Below are positions 1 to 8,862 of a stretch of DNA of 64,000 nucleotides, piece after piece. The notes under the pieces are model-generated. The model ran no database searches. It worked only from the letters and a program-made list of their open reading frames with translations, and was not told where the DNA came from. Origin of the DNA: Eubacterium_U album (GTDB lineage: Bacteria > Bacillota > Clostridia > Lachnospirales > Lachnospiraceae); the NCBI RefSeq assembly GCF_025336545.1, contig NZ_JAODBU010000009.1:1-64000 (forward strand). Direction: 5' to 3'. A program made the position numbers and the translations under genes. Position 1 is the first letter of the stretch, and each line of letters begins with the position of its first letter.

Positions 1-24
1 CTTTGTGAAATAGTAAAGACTCAT
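1..24 (-). CDS. 5' end of a gene running off the left edge
   Basis: Eight codons (MSLYYFTK) of a minus-strand gene are visible. The ATG at 24-22 is preceded by a strong GAGGAGG ribosome site at about 31-37. Nothing can be said about its function. The roughly 300 AT-rich bases upstream would hold its promoter. Confidence 0.55.
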
Positions 25-346
25 TTTCTTACCTCCTCAATACATTTTTGTCTCCTATTTGTTATCCATTTACATAGTAAAATTCAACTTTCACATTTTC
101 TTCACAAGTTTATCATTTTGTATTTTTAAAGAAGAGTGTGTTTTTTTTATACAGGTGTCTATTTTTTACAAAAAACAAATCCATACAATTTTTGCCAATT
201 ATATACAATAAAAAATCACCCAATTTTTTCTCTTTTAGAATTTATTTTTATACATTTTCCACAATTTTTTAGTTGTTTATATATTTTCTTAGTCGAGCGA
301 TACATTATTTAATGTAACTATGAACAAATTTGTTACTCCATAAAAA

Positions 347-395
347 AAGATGCTGTTTCGATAGCAAATTAAATTTGCTATCGAAACAGCATCTT
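347..395 (-). terminator. Perfect 24-bp-arm hairpin terminator
   Basis: Two 24-base arms (347-370 and 372-395) are exact reverse complements around one central A. On the minus strand the hairpin is followed by a run of seven T. It would end the transcript of the CobL-like gene and adenosine deaminase. The arms are unusually long and perfect for an intrinsic terminator. Confidence 0.85.
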
Positions 396-424
396 ATATT
401 AAATATTATATATATTACCAACGG

Positions 425-478
425 TCAAAAGGTATAAGCCCACATAAGTTTACTCATAAGTGTGTGAAAGACCTTTGG
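425..478 (-). repeat. Dispersed repeat, module B, copy 1
   Basis: Read on the minus strand this holds CACTTATGAGTAAACTTATG followed by TGGGCTTA and CTTTTGAC. The same pattern recurs at 24.40-24.45 kb and, in part, at 8.82-8.86 kb. It lies in the 3' untranslated region of the CobL-like gene, ahead of its terminator. Confidence 0.6.
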
Positions 479-487
479 CATGCCCCT

Positions 488-1387
488 TTATTCACCTGAA
501 ATTATCCATGGTGCAGGCTGTGCAACAAATACACTGTCCTTATCTGTCTTTGAAACAGATATCTGCATTACTTCAGACAAATTAACTCCATGTTTCTTGA
601 ATAAATATGGAATATCTGAAAGTATATCAAGCTCTAAAGTATATATTATAATTTTCATGTCTGGATTTATCTTTTTAAGTGTTACAATATCCTGCTCAAT
701 TGTATCCTTTTGTGCAACTAGAAAAGCAAGTCTTGGAACCGGCTTATCCTTTAATGCTTCTTCTGTTAAATCCGATACTATTTCCACATTATGTACTCCA
801 AATTTTGCTGCATTTTCTTCCATTGAAGCAAGTGAACCTTTATCTCTTTCAACAGCAATTACCACACCTTCATATGCAACCATTGATGCTTCAATTACAA
901 TACTTTCACCACTGGCTATAAGCACTGTATCCCTTACATCCATTTCTAACTTATTCATAATTACGGAACGTATTTCGTGTCCAACATATTTTACACTACC
1001 TGTTGAAAAGTTTTCATTTTTCATTCCAAATATCATAGACTCACGTGTATTTTCATTTACTACAAAAATAACTGTAGGTCCACTTATATTTACATCCATG
1101 AGTTCAAATACTTTACAGTGTTTCATTTCACCCGGCTCATATCCTTGTCCGTAATACATTTCATAATCGCCGTATCCTGCTTCCCATAATTTATAAAGCA
1201 TATTTTCATTTGTTTCATCAGCAAAAATCAAAACTCTCTTATGAGTTGCTATTGTTGCCAATACATTTCTTCTTTTGCTGCATGTATTTAACAACTTAAT
1301 TTTTTCCGGACTTATCTGCAACATATCTGCAATATATCCCATCCAATCCAACATCTGCTTGCTGGAAAATTCTACTTTTTCTGCCAT
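488..1387 (-). CDS. CobL/CbiET-like methyltransferase homologue
   Basis: This 299-residue protein resembles the end of a CbiE domain (about residues 1-125, with YGDYEMYYGQGYEPGE in the position of the conserved 'GLGD...LG.PDE' region) joined to a CbiT-type Rossmann methyltransferase (about 140-290). The SAM-binding signature is GESIVIEASMVAYEG and AVERDKGSLASMEENAAKFG. Full CobL is about 400 residues, so the CbiE half is shortened. No other cobalamin gene is in the window. Its ATG overlaps the adenosine deaminase stop codon (TAATG), so the two are translationally coupled. The real substrate may not be a precorrin. Family assignment is fairly sure; activity is not. Confidence 0.65.
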   Translation of the reverse strand: MAEKVEFSSKQMLDWMGYIADMLQISPEKIKLLNTCSKRRNVLATIATHKRVLIFADETNENMLYKLWEAGYGDYEMYYGQGYEPGEMKHCKVFELMDVNISGPTVIFVVNENTRESMIFGMKNENFSTGSVKYVGHEIRSVIMNKLEMDVRDTVLIASGESIVIEASMVAYEGVVIAVERDKGSLASMEENAAKFGVHNVEIVSDLTEEALKDKPVPRLAFLVAQKDTIEQDIVTLKKINPDMKIIIYTLELDILSDIPYLFKKHGVNLSEVMQISVSKTDKDSVFVAQPAPWIISGE

Positions 1388-2379
1388 TATTGTACCTCCA
1401 TTAGTTGTTTTTTAATCTTATTTTTAGCAAATGAATATCTTACTGCATTTGCATAAATTTCACTTTCTTCATTATCCGTAATGTCAAATTTATTTCTTAT
1501 TAAGTTCATCTCATGCCCCATGTCCGTTCCGCATATTGCCATATCATCTGTATTAATTGTAACAGGAATTCCTAATTTCATAAACTCTCTTATCGGAAAA
1601 TCTTCAATCTTTTCAATTGCTTTTGTCTGCAAATTACTTGTAGGACACATTTCCAAACATATTTTTTTCTCTGAAAGTGCTTTCATAAGTGCCAAATTCT
1701 CTACACTTCTTACTCCATGTCCTATTCTTTTTGCGCCAAATTGAACTGCTTTTTTTACACTTTCTGCGCCATCGGCCTCCCCTGCATGTATAGTAAATGG
1801 TACATTTAATTCGGTTGCAAGTTTAAAAACATCAATAAATTGTTCTGTTTTATATAATGCCTCAGCTCCTGCTAAATCCAGTGCAACTACTCCGTAATCT
1901 TTATTGCTTTCTTCATTTATCAAATACTCTTTTGCAAGTTTAACTGTTTCTAAATTCTGTTCTTTGTTATCAGCCATTCTCATACAACATAAAATAAGAT
2001 TACATTTCAAATCAGACTTCTTTAATCCGTCCAAAGCACTTTCAATAACTTCCCTCATAGTCAAACCTTTATCCATATGAAGTTGTGGTGCAAATCTTAT
2101 TTCCGCATATACTACACCTTGTCTTTTTATGTTTTCCTGAACCAGATAAACAGCTCTCGCTATTCCTTCTTTTGTCTGCAATAAACTACAAGGTAATTTA
2201 AAGCATTCCAAAAACTCATTTAAACTTCTACAATCTTTAGAAACCATAAGAGCTTTTTCTAATTCACGTTCGTCTTTATATGGAAGTTTTATTTTCTGCA
2301 ATGCTGCCAAATCTTTTGCTATATCAGGCGTAATTGCTCCATCTAAATGAAGATGCAACTCAATATATCTTTTTTTCAT
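1387..2379 (-). CDS. add: Adenosine deaminase
   Basis: Converts adenosine (or deoxyadenosine) to inosine plus ammonia in cytoplasmic purine salvage. The 330-residue length fits the family. Zinc and catalytic motifs are all present: HLHLDG with H9 and H11, HAGE with H198 and E201, IGHG with H221, and NTDD with D278/D279. A GGATAGGTG ribosome site precedes the ATG at 2379. It is the first gene of a two-gene transcript with the CobL-like gene, and is divergent from the ABC transporter at 2734. Confidence 0.92.
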   Translation of the reverse strand: MKKRYIELHLHLDGAITPDIAKDLAALQKIKLPYKDERELEKALMVSKDCRSLNEFLECFKLPCSLLQTKEGIARAVYLVQENIKRQGVVYAEIRFAPQLHMDKGLTMREVIESALDGLKKSDLKCNLILCCMRMADNKEQNLETVKLAKEYLINEESNKDYGVVALDLAGAEALYKTEQFIDVFKLATELNVPFTIHAGEADGAESVKKAVQFGAKRIGHGVRSVENLALMKALSEKKICLEMCPTSNLQTKAIEKIEDFPIREFMKLGIPVTINTDDMAICGTDMGHEMNLIRNKFDITDNEESEIYANAVRYSFAKNKIKKQLMEVQ

Positions 2380-2428
2380 ATCCGCACCTATCCTTTAATA
2401 TATAATGCCCCTCCCTTTTGTCAGTGGC

Positions 2429-2469
2429 TGTTTAGCGTAAACACTTATTAAAATGAACTTCATTCATTT
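2429..2469. promoter_or_regulatory. Two small inverted repeats in the add leader
   Basis: TGTTTAGCGTAAACA (2429-2443) is a 6-bp-stem palindrome. AAATGAA/TTCATTT (2451-2457 and 2463-2469) is a second hairpin. Both lie 50-90 bases upstream of add and could be an operator or leader structure. They match no purine riboswitch core that I know. Confidence 0.3.
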
Positions 2470-2507
2470 TGTTTCCTCTTTTCTTTAATTATACTCCTAA
2501 ATAATTA

Positions 2508-2534
2508 TTTGTTAACAAAAATTTGTTAACAAAA
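2508..2534. promoter_or_regulatory. Tandem TTTGTTAACAAA palindromes
   Basis: The palindrome TTTGTTAACAAAA occurs twice back to back between the divergent add and ABC-transporter genes. The spacing of about 13-14 bases and the symmetry suggest a repressor operator. The cognate protein is unknown. Confidence 0.4.
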
Positions 2535-2733
2535 TATTGTTATTTTATTTATAAACTATAGTTATGATATTATTGGGTTTTGTATAAGAAAATTTATTAT
2601 TTTTTGGCGGGCATAAATTTTAAAGAATACTCTTATATAGACATAACATATTTATAGGATTTTAGCTTTGTCTTTTTTATAATTGATATATATAAATTAC
2701 CCATACATCTACTTAAAATTCTTAGGAGGATTT

Positions 2734-5505
2734 ATGCTGCAAATTAAAAATATTTCAAAAAAATATACAACCGGTGATTTTGTGCAAACTGCCCTCAATA
2801 ATGTGAGTTTGAATTTTCGTGACAATGAATTCGTTGCAATCTTAGGGCCTAGCGGTTCCGGTAAAACTACATTACTTAATATCGTTGGAGGTCTTGACCG
2901 ATATGATACCGGAGATTTGATTATAAATGGAATTTCCACAAAAAAATACAAAGATAAAGACTGGGATTCTTACCGAAATCATACTATAGGATTTGTATTT
3001 CAAAGTTACAATCTTATACCTCATCAATCCATTTTATCAAATGTTGAATTGGCGCTTACAATTTCAGGAATTTCAAAAAAAGAACGCAAGGAAAGAGCTA
3101 AGCAGGCTCTTACGGATGTGGGGCTTGGTGAACAGATTCACAAACGTCCAAATCAGCTTTCAGGTGGTCAGATGCAACGTGTTGCAATCGCCAGAGCTTT
3201 AGTTAATAATCCTGATATTTTACTTGCTGATGAGCCTACGGGAGCATTAGACAGTGACACAAGCGTTCAGGTTATGGAACTTTTAAAGGAAGTTGCTAAA
3301 GACAAACTTGTCATTATGGTTACTCATAACCCTGAACTTGCAAATCTCTATGCAAACAGAATTGTCAGAGTAAAAGACGGTCATATATTAGATGATTCTA
3401 ATCCATTTGAACTTAATGACAAAAAAATAGCTCCGCCCGAGCATAAAAATATGGGTAAATCGTCAATGTCGTTCTTGACTTCTCTTGCCCTTAGTTTTAA
3501 TAATTTAAAAACCAAGAAAGGGAGAACATTTTTAACTGCATTTGCAGGCTCAATAGGAATTATTGGAATTGCATTAATATTATCGCTTTCAACAGGTGTC
3601 AATCAATACATCACTGATATTCAAAAGGATACCATGACTTCATATCCAATAACCATAGAGCAAAAAACCTTTGACCTTTCCAGCATGATGAATGCCGGCG
3701 AACAGGCTTCTAAAAAGAAAGTTAATCATAAATTAAATGCTGTTTTTTCAAATGGAACAGATATTATGATGACAAGTAAAATGGCAACAAGTATTAGCGA
3801 AAATAATTTGACTGAATTTAAAAAATATCTTGATAATAAGGACAGTGAAATCAACAATTATGTTGGTGAAAACGGAATAGTCTATTCTTATGATGTTCCA
3901 TTTTCTGTATTTTCTTATGATTCAGACAATACTCTTGTAAATACTAATGGAAGCACATTTTCAAATTCTAATTCTAATACAAGTTCAATTGCCCAGATGA
4001 ATGGCAGTATGTCAGTCTCAATGAATGCGGATATGAGTACTTCTATGAGCACCGATATGATGACAGGAAATATAAATAGCAGTCCATTTACTGAAATGTT
4101 ATCCGGCAAAAATGATGAACTCGTAAGTGATGTCATAAAAGATAATTATAAAGTTGTATATGGTGACTGGCCTAAAGCTTATGATGAAGTTGTTCTTGTT
4201 TTAGATAAAAATAATGAAGTATCACTTACTACTCTTTATTATCTTGGGCTTTTACCATCAAAAGATTATAAAGATATTTTAAAGCAAATTAATAAAGGGG
4301 AAGAAGTCAATCCGGAAACTTCCAAGATATCATATGAAGACATATGTAATCACAACTTTTATTTAATTGCGGATAGCGACCTTTATCAGAAAAATAGATC
4401 TGATTTATTTAAATATGTTGGCAATGACAATAATAAAGTTGAAGAATTACTAAAATCAGGTATTACTTTGAAAGTTTCAGGTATCATCCGACAGACTTCA
4501 GATGACTCATCTAATATTCAAATATCAGGAAGTGTTGGCTACACTAAGGCTCTTACTAATTATTTAATTAATTATGGAAATAAAAGTGATATTGTTAAAG
4601 CTCAAAAAAATAGTCCTGACGTAAATGTATTAAACGGTTTACATTTTAATCCGGACAATGACAGTATAAAAATTGATGATGCCAAAACTTATTTGTCAAA
4701 CCTTTCTACATCAGACAAAGCAAATATGTGGAAATCCATGGCAATGACTGCATATGCTGATTCTCCTGAGCAGATTCAAATGCTTGATTCAATGACTGAA
4801 ACCCAGTTAGCTGCCATGCTTGATTCATATTTAGAGAATCCTAAAGATGAAGAAATGCTTTCTATATATGATAACTATATAGATGTTGGAAGCTATGATG
4901 ATAATATGAAAAATTTTGGATACGTAAGCCTTGGCGCTCCTTCATCAATTAGCATTTATGCTGATACATTTGAAGATAAGGATTCAATATCTGATTGTAT
5001 TGACAAGTATAATAAAGATGTAAAGGACGATAAGGATAAAATAACATATACTGATTACGTTGCTTTACTTATGTCAAGTATCACTACAATTATTAATGTA
5101 ATAACTTATGTATTAATTGCTTTCGTTGCAGTTTCTCTTATAGTTTCATCTATTATGATTGGTATTATAACTTATATATCTGTACTTGAAAGAACAAAAG
5201 AGATTGGTATTCTTCGTGCAATTGGTGCATCAAAGAAAAATATTTCTCAGGTATTTAATGCTGAAACATTTATTATAGGACTATTCTCCGGAATTATAGG
5301 TATAGGAATAACCTGTCTTCTACTGCTTCCTATAAATGCAATTATTCATGCAGTTACAGACTCAACTAATGTAAATGCATTTTTACCTGTTCAAAGTGGA
5401 ATTATACTAATTGTTTTAAGTGTTATTTTAACATTGATTGGCGGATTTATTCCTGCTAAAAAGGCAGCAAAGAAAGACCCTGTTGCAGCGTTGAGAAGTG
5501 AATAA
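2734..5505 (+). CDS. ABC transporter, ATPase fused to FtsX-type permease
   Basis: The start is the ATG at 2734, behind AGGAGG at 2724-2729, giving 923 residues. The upstream in-frame ATG at 2683 has no ribosome site. The ATPase spans about residues 1-230: GPSGSGKTT, LSGGQMQRVAIARAL, and LLADEPTGALDS. One membrane helix follows near residue 280, then a ~470-residue extracytoplasmic domain rich in Asn, Ser and Met, then three C-terminal helices with the FtsX/MacB signature (ERTKEIGILRAIGA). This is the MacB/LolCDE-like layout, used for lipoprotein or peptide export. The substrate is unknown. Confidence 0.85.
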   Translation: MLQIKNISKKYTTGDFVQTALNNVSLNFRDNEFVAILGPSGSGKTTLLNIVGGLDRYDTGDLIINGISTKKYKDKDWDSYRNHTIGFVFQSYNLIPHQSILSNVELALTISGISKKERKERAKQALTDVGLGEQIHKRPNQLSGGQMQRVAIARALVNNPDILLADEPTGALDSDTSVQVMELLKEVAKDKLVIMVTHNPELANLYANRIVRVKDGHILDDSNPFELNDKKIAPPEHKNMGKSSMSFLTSLALSFNNLKTKKGRTFLTAFAGSIGIIGIALILSLSTGVNQYITDIQKDTMTSYPITIEQKTFDLSSMMNAGEQASKKKVNHKLNAVFSNGTDIMMTSKMATSISENNLTEFKKYLDNKDSEINNYVGENGIVYSYDVPFSVFSYDSDNTLVNTNGSTFSNSNSNTSSIAQMNGSMSVSMNADMSTSMSTDMMTGNINSSPFTEMLSGKNDELVSDVIKDNYKVVYGDWPKAYDEVVLVLDKNNEVSLTTLYYLGLLPSKDYKDILKQINKGEEVNPETSKISYEDICNHNFYLIADSDLYQKNRSDLFKYVGNDNNKVEELLKSGITLKVSGIIRQTSDDSSNIQISGSVGYTKALTNYLINYGNKSDIVKAQKNSPDVNVLNGLHFNPDNDSIKIDDAKTYLSNLSTSDKANMWKSMAMTAYADSPEQIQMLDSMTETQLAAMLDSYLENPKDEEMLSIYDNYIDVGSYDDNMKNFGYVSLGAPSSISIYADTFEDKDSISDCIDKYNKDVKDDKDKITYTDYVALLMSSITTIINVITYVLIAFVAVSLIVSSIMIGIITYISVLERTKEIGILRAIGASKKNISQVFNAETFIIGLFSGIIGIGITCLLLLPINAIIHAVTDSTNVNAFLPVQSGIILIVLSVILTLIGGFIPAKKAAKKDPVAALRSE

Positions 5506-5557
5506 ATTAATTCTTAAAATATCTGTGATTTATATATATGATAAACACTTTTATACT

Positions 5558-5590
5558 AAAGCCCGGGGCGTTGTCCACACTCCGGGCTTT
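5558..5590. terminator. Bidirectional terminator
   Basis: AAAGCCCGG at 5558 pairs with CCGGGCTTT ending at 5590. The hairpin is GC-rich and sits between two convergent genes, the plus-strand ABC transporter and the minus-strand DHHW gene, so it can serve both. Confidence 0.85.
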
Positions 5591-5604
5591 AAGTATATTT
5601 CAGA

Positions 5605-6738
5605 CTAAAACATCATCTTTACCAAATTCTTATCTTTCATAAAATTGCTCATTTCATATAAAACAAGCACATCTGTTATATTATTAGATTCTACAATACT
5701 TTGAAGATTTCCACTAAAATATCTGTAATCCACAATTGTAATTGTGTTATAATCTTTTAATAAAAATGGTGTAAAACTATTTGCATATGAATCTTTTATT
5801 ATTAACAAATTTTTATCGTTATTTGCCTCATTGTTTTCAATACTAACTACACCATAATTTCCACCAAAGAATACCTTGTATTTATCTTTTTCTTTTAATT
5901 TATCTATATGGTAAATTTCTGATTTTTTACCATTAATCATCACATTACATTGGGGAATATTTTCTGCTATTTCTATCGAATCGCCTTTTTTCTTTTTATC
6001 AAGAACCTTTGAATATAATGTTCCATAAAATTTATCTGTCACATTTTTCATTTCCAAATTTTCATAAGGTTCACTTTCAATTCCCTCCACTTTACAAAAT
6101 TCATTATAAGCAATAAATGCACCTTTAGTTGTCCAATGGTGGTCTGTCTTATAATAAATATAATCTTTGGATAATTTCTTCAACGCGTCATATGTGTTTA
6201 CGATTTGAGTATTATTGTCTGCATTATTTGTAAATTCCTTCTCTGCTATTTTTTCATAATAATTATAATCATAAACATCTGCATATTTGGGTAATTTATC
6301 AGTTAATATATTTCCGGAACCAGGAATTAACATTACATAACTTTTAAGTTCTTTATTTTTATTAAAAAATGTATTTATGTATCTTATATTATTTTTCAGC
6401 TGTTCTTCACTCACATCTTCATTTGTTATTTTTTCAAGATAATAACCATCTTTTCCAATGTAAGCTCCTTCTATATCCTTAATTCCCGTTAACTCTTTAG
6501 CCACGCTCCTTAAAGTAATCAATTTTTCTCTTTCAGGAATCTGGTCACTAATAAAATTTTCTAATGACTTTTGAAAATCAGTATTTTCTATATTGCTTAA
6601 ACTAATTTGGGGTCTTTCCTCTAAATATCTGTTTTCATTCTCCGAAAAGCTTCTATCCTTTGTGGCAAAAATCTCTATTCCCGTTCCGGCAAGAATAAGT
6701 ACCATCACAATGACAAATATACAATTTATTTTTCTCAT
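5605..6738 (-). CDS. DHHW-family SGNH-like protein for polymer acetylation
   Basis: This 377-residue protein has one N-terminal membrane helix (about residues 6-25) and an extracytoplasmic domain. The hallmark DHHW motif is at D199-W202 (KTDHHWTTKGA), as in the AlgJ/AlgX and 'DHHW' families that act with MBOAT proteins in O-acetylation of surface polysaccharides. It follows the MBOAT gene on the same strand, 104 bases downstream, so it is probably the last gene of the envelope operon. The polymer modified is unknown. Confidence 0.8.
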   Translation of the reverse strand: MRKINCIFVIVMVLILAGTGIEIFATKDRSFSENENRYLEERPQISLSNIENTDFQKSLENFISDQIPEREKLITLRSVAKELTGIKDIEGAYIGKDGYYLEKITNEDVSEEQLKNNIRYINTFFNKNKELKSYVMLIPGSGNILTDKLPKYADVYDYNYYEKIAEKEFTNNADNNTQIVNTYDALKKLSKDYIYYKTDHHWTTKGAFIAYNEFCKVEGIESEPYENLEMKNVTDKFYGTLYSKVLDKKKKGDSIEIAENIPQCNVMINGKKSEIYHIDKLKEKDKYKVFFGGNYGVVSIENNEANNDKNLLIIKDSYANSFTPFLLKDYNTITIVDYRYFSGNLQSIVESNNITDVLVLYEMSNFMKDKNLVKMMF

Positions 6739-6842
6739 ATTTTCACCTTTTAATGTTCTTCTAACAAGACTTACATATTAATACTAATTTTTTCTTATAG
6801 TATAAACACATATCTCTATTAAAAATATACTTACCCTTTCCT

Positions 6843-8255
6843 TTAAAATCTAAAATATAAAAACGGGTTATATGAATCTCCTACTAAAAATGCAACACAT
6901 ATAAAGAACAGAATTAAACATGCCACATTACTTACAATTAATTTAACATTATTTGAAACATTCATTTTAATTGCAACCTGACCTACAATATATTTTGGTA
7001 ATTTTGTGCTTGCTATAGCTGCAATTATTAAAATAACTGCGTATGATCCTATATAATATAAAGACATTTCTCCAAGAAACGGAGTTTTAATTCCAAACAT
7101 TGCCTTAAAGAATGTACCCATTTCTGATATGTCAGTACATGCAAATATAACCCAGCCACATACTATTAAAATCAATGAATAGATATGTTTTAAAATATTT
7201 GGGCATTTATTTAACACTTTTTTTAACACAAATTTTTCCAAAACTAAAATTATAAAGAAATATAATCCCCAACAGACAAAATTCCAACCTGCACCATGCC
7301 ATAATCCTGTTAAGAACCAAACTATAAATAAGTTAAATATCTGTCTTGGAACTCCTTTTTTATTTCCACCAAGTGGTATGTACAAATATTCTCTAAACCA
7401 TGTTCCAAGAGTCATATGCCACCTGCGCCAAAACTCAGTAATGCTTTTTGACTCATATGGATAGTTGAAATTTTCAGGAAATTTAAATCCAAACATTTGC
7501 CCTAAGCCAATTGCCATATCCGAATACCCTGAAAAATCAAAATAAATTTGAAAAGTATATGCGATAGCTCCTACCCATGCCATTGATGTAGTGATTGAAG
7601 ACATTGCCGATATTTCGTCCCATAAATTTCCGACCTGATTTGCTACGAGTATTTTCTTAGAAAGTCCAACAATAAATCTTCTAAAACCATTTGCAATATC
7701 ATCTATATTTTCATTTCGTCTGGCTATCTGATTTTCAACATCACTATATCTTACAATCGGTCCTGCTATCAATTGCGGGAACATGCTCACATACATTCCA
7801 AAATTTATTATATTGTGCTGAACTTTAACTTTTCCAAGATAAACATCTATTGTATAAGATAATGTTTGAAATGTATAAAATGATATACCTATCGGAAGGG
7901 CTATCTGCAATAATGATACAGATGCACCAAATAAATTATTTATATTTGTAATTACAAAATCCGTATATTTGAAAAATGCCAGTATTCCCAAATTTACAAC
8001 TACTGACATTATAATTACAATTTTACAGATTTTTTCATTATGCTTTTTTCTAAATGTTTCTATCAACATTCCATTACAATAGTCAAATGCCGTTGAAAAA
8101 ATCATTATTCCAACATATATCGGTTCACCCCATGCATAAAAAATAAGGCTGAATACAAATAGTACTGTATTTCTTAGCTTTCCAGGGCATATATAATATA
8201 CTGCCAATACGATAGGCAAAAATAAAAACAAAAAAACTCCGCTGCTAAATACCAT
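6843..8255 (-). CDS. MBOAT O-acyltransferase (AlgI/DltB-like)
   Basis: A 470-residue polytopic membrane protein. MBOAT features are SFYTFQTLSYTIDVYLG near 125-142, EFWRRWHMTLGTWFREYLY near 274-293 with H280, and LTGLWHGAGWNF with the conserved catalytic H320. These enzymes move acyl groups across the membrane for transfer onto wall or surface polymers. Fourteen bases separate it from the upstream DUF4358 lipoprotein gene. With the DHHW protein it forms a typical transport-plus-transferase pair. Confidence 0.88.
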   Translation of the reverse strand: MVFSSGVFLFLFLPIVLAVYYICPGKLRNTVLFVFSLIFYAWGEPIYVGIMIFSTAFDYCNGMLIETFRKKHNEKICKIVIIMSVVVNLGILAFFKYTDFVITNINNLFGASVSLLQIALPIGISFYTFQTLSYTIDVYLGKVKVQHNIINFGMYVSMFPQLIAGPIVRYSDVENQIARRNENIDDIANGFRRFIVGLSKKILVANQVGNLWDEISAMSSITTSMAWVGAIAYTFQIYFDFSGYSDMAIGLGQMFGFKFPENFNYPYESKSITEFWRRWHMTLGTWFREYLYIPLGGNKKGVPRQIFNLFIVWFLTGLWHGAGWNFVCWGLYFFIILVLEKFVLKKVLNKCPNILKHIYSLILIVCGWVIFACTDISEMGTFFKAMFGIKTPFLGEMSLYYIGSYAVILIIAAIASTKLPKYIVGQVAIKMNVSNNVKLIVSNVACLILFFICVAFLVGDSYNPFLYFRF

Positions 8256-8269
8256 ATATTTTTCCTTTT

Positions 8270-8764
8270 TTATTTAAAGCTATCTTCAAATGCTTTCTTT
8301 ATTTCACTTGCATTATCACTTACAATTAAAACAGCATAATCATCTTTAACAAATATCTGTGCATCATTTGCTCTGTCTACCTGTGTTGGGTCATAACTTT
8401 TGTAAAATGCAATTCTGTCCTTAATATGTTTTTCAAGGCTCTTTTTTGCTTCATCTACGTCTTTGCTGTTTTTAACTCTGATAACAGCAACCTCTTCAGC
8501 CGTTCCTTCCTGTGCATAATCTAAAAAATATTTGTCAACCTTACTGTAATCCATATCCGAAAGATACGCAAATAAATCTTTTGTATTATCTGAATCAGAA
8601 TTTACTGCTAACATTGTTGGCATATCTGTGTCTGCTGCCATCATTGTTTTTTCAAGTTTAGTCATATCTATTTTATTATTGTTATTTCCACATCCAACCA
8701 ACTGAATTGCAAATACACACACTAATGCAATGTTAAATATTTTTTTAATAAACTTATTTTTCAT
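8270..8764 (-). CDS. DUF4358 lipoprotein
   Basis: This 164-residue protein has a lipobox (LVGCG, Cys25) after a hydrophobic signal. The body matches the Lachnospiraceae-typical DUF4358 pattern: EEVAVIRVKNSKDVDEAKKS near residue 88, YDPTQVDRANDAQIFVKDDY near 125, and a hydrophobic end. Function is unknown. It is usually next to envelope or acyltransferase genes, as here. No strong ribosome site precedes its ATG; a 9-bp hairpin at 8775-8799 lies just upstream. Confidence 0.7.
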   Translation of the reverse strand: MKNKFIKKIFNIALVCVFAIQLVGCGNNNNKIDMTKLEKTMMAADTDMPTMLAVNSDSDNTKDLFAYLSDMDYSKVDKYFLDYAQEGTAEEVAVIRVKNSKDVDEAKKSLEKHIKDRIAFYKSYDPTQVDRANDAQIFVKDDYAVLIVSDNASEIKKAFEDSFK

Positions 8765-8774
8765 ATTAATATTT

Positions 8775-8799
8775 CCAAGGTGCCATTACAGCACCTTGG
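8775..8799 (-). other. Intercistronic hairpin ahead of the DUF4358 gene
   Basis: CCAAGGTGC (8775-8783) pairs perfectly with GCACCTTGG (8791-8799). It has no T-run, so it is not an ordinary terminator. It sits about 10 bases before the DUF4358 start and may adjust mRNA processing or translation. Confidence 0.5.
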
Positions 8800-8824
8800 A
8801 CTCCTCTCATTAAAATCTTTTATG

Positions 8825-8862
8825 TTACCAGAATCAAAAGACCTAAGTTCACATAAGTTTTC
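8825..8862 (-). repeat. Dispersed repeat, module B, partial copy 2
   Basis: On the minus strand this reads AAAACTTATGTG, then CTTAGGTCTTTTGA, matching the right half of the copies at 425-478 and 24.40-24.45 kb. It begins directly after the transglutaminase stop codon at 8863. Confidence 0.5.

Noticed and set aside
480..1154. 224-codon plus-strand open frame
   Set aside because: It is antisense to the CobL-like gene, has no ribosome site, and shows a composition typical of a mirror frame of real coding DNA.
2380..2480. Possible purine riboswitch ahead of adenosine deaminase
   Set aside because: The conserved core segments of the purine aptamer are absent; only two small hairpins are present.
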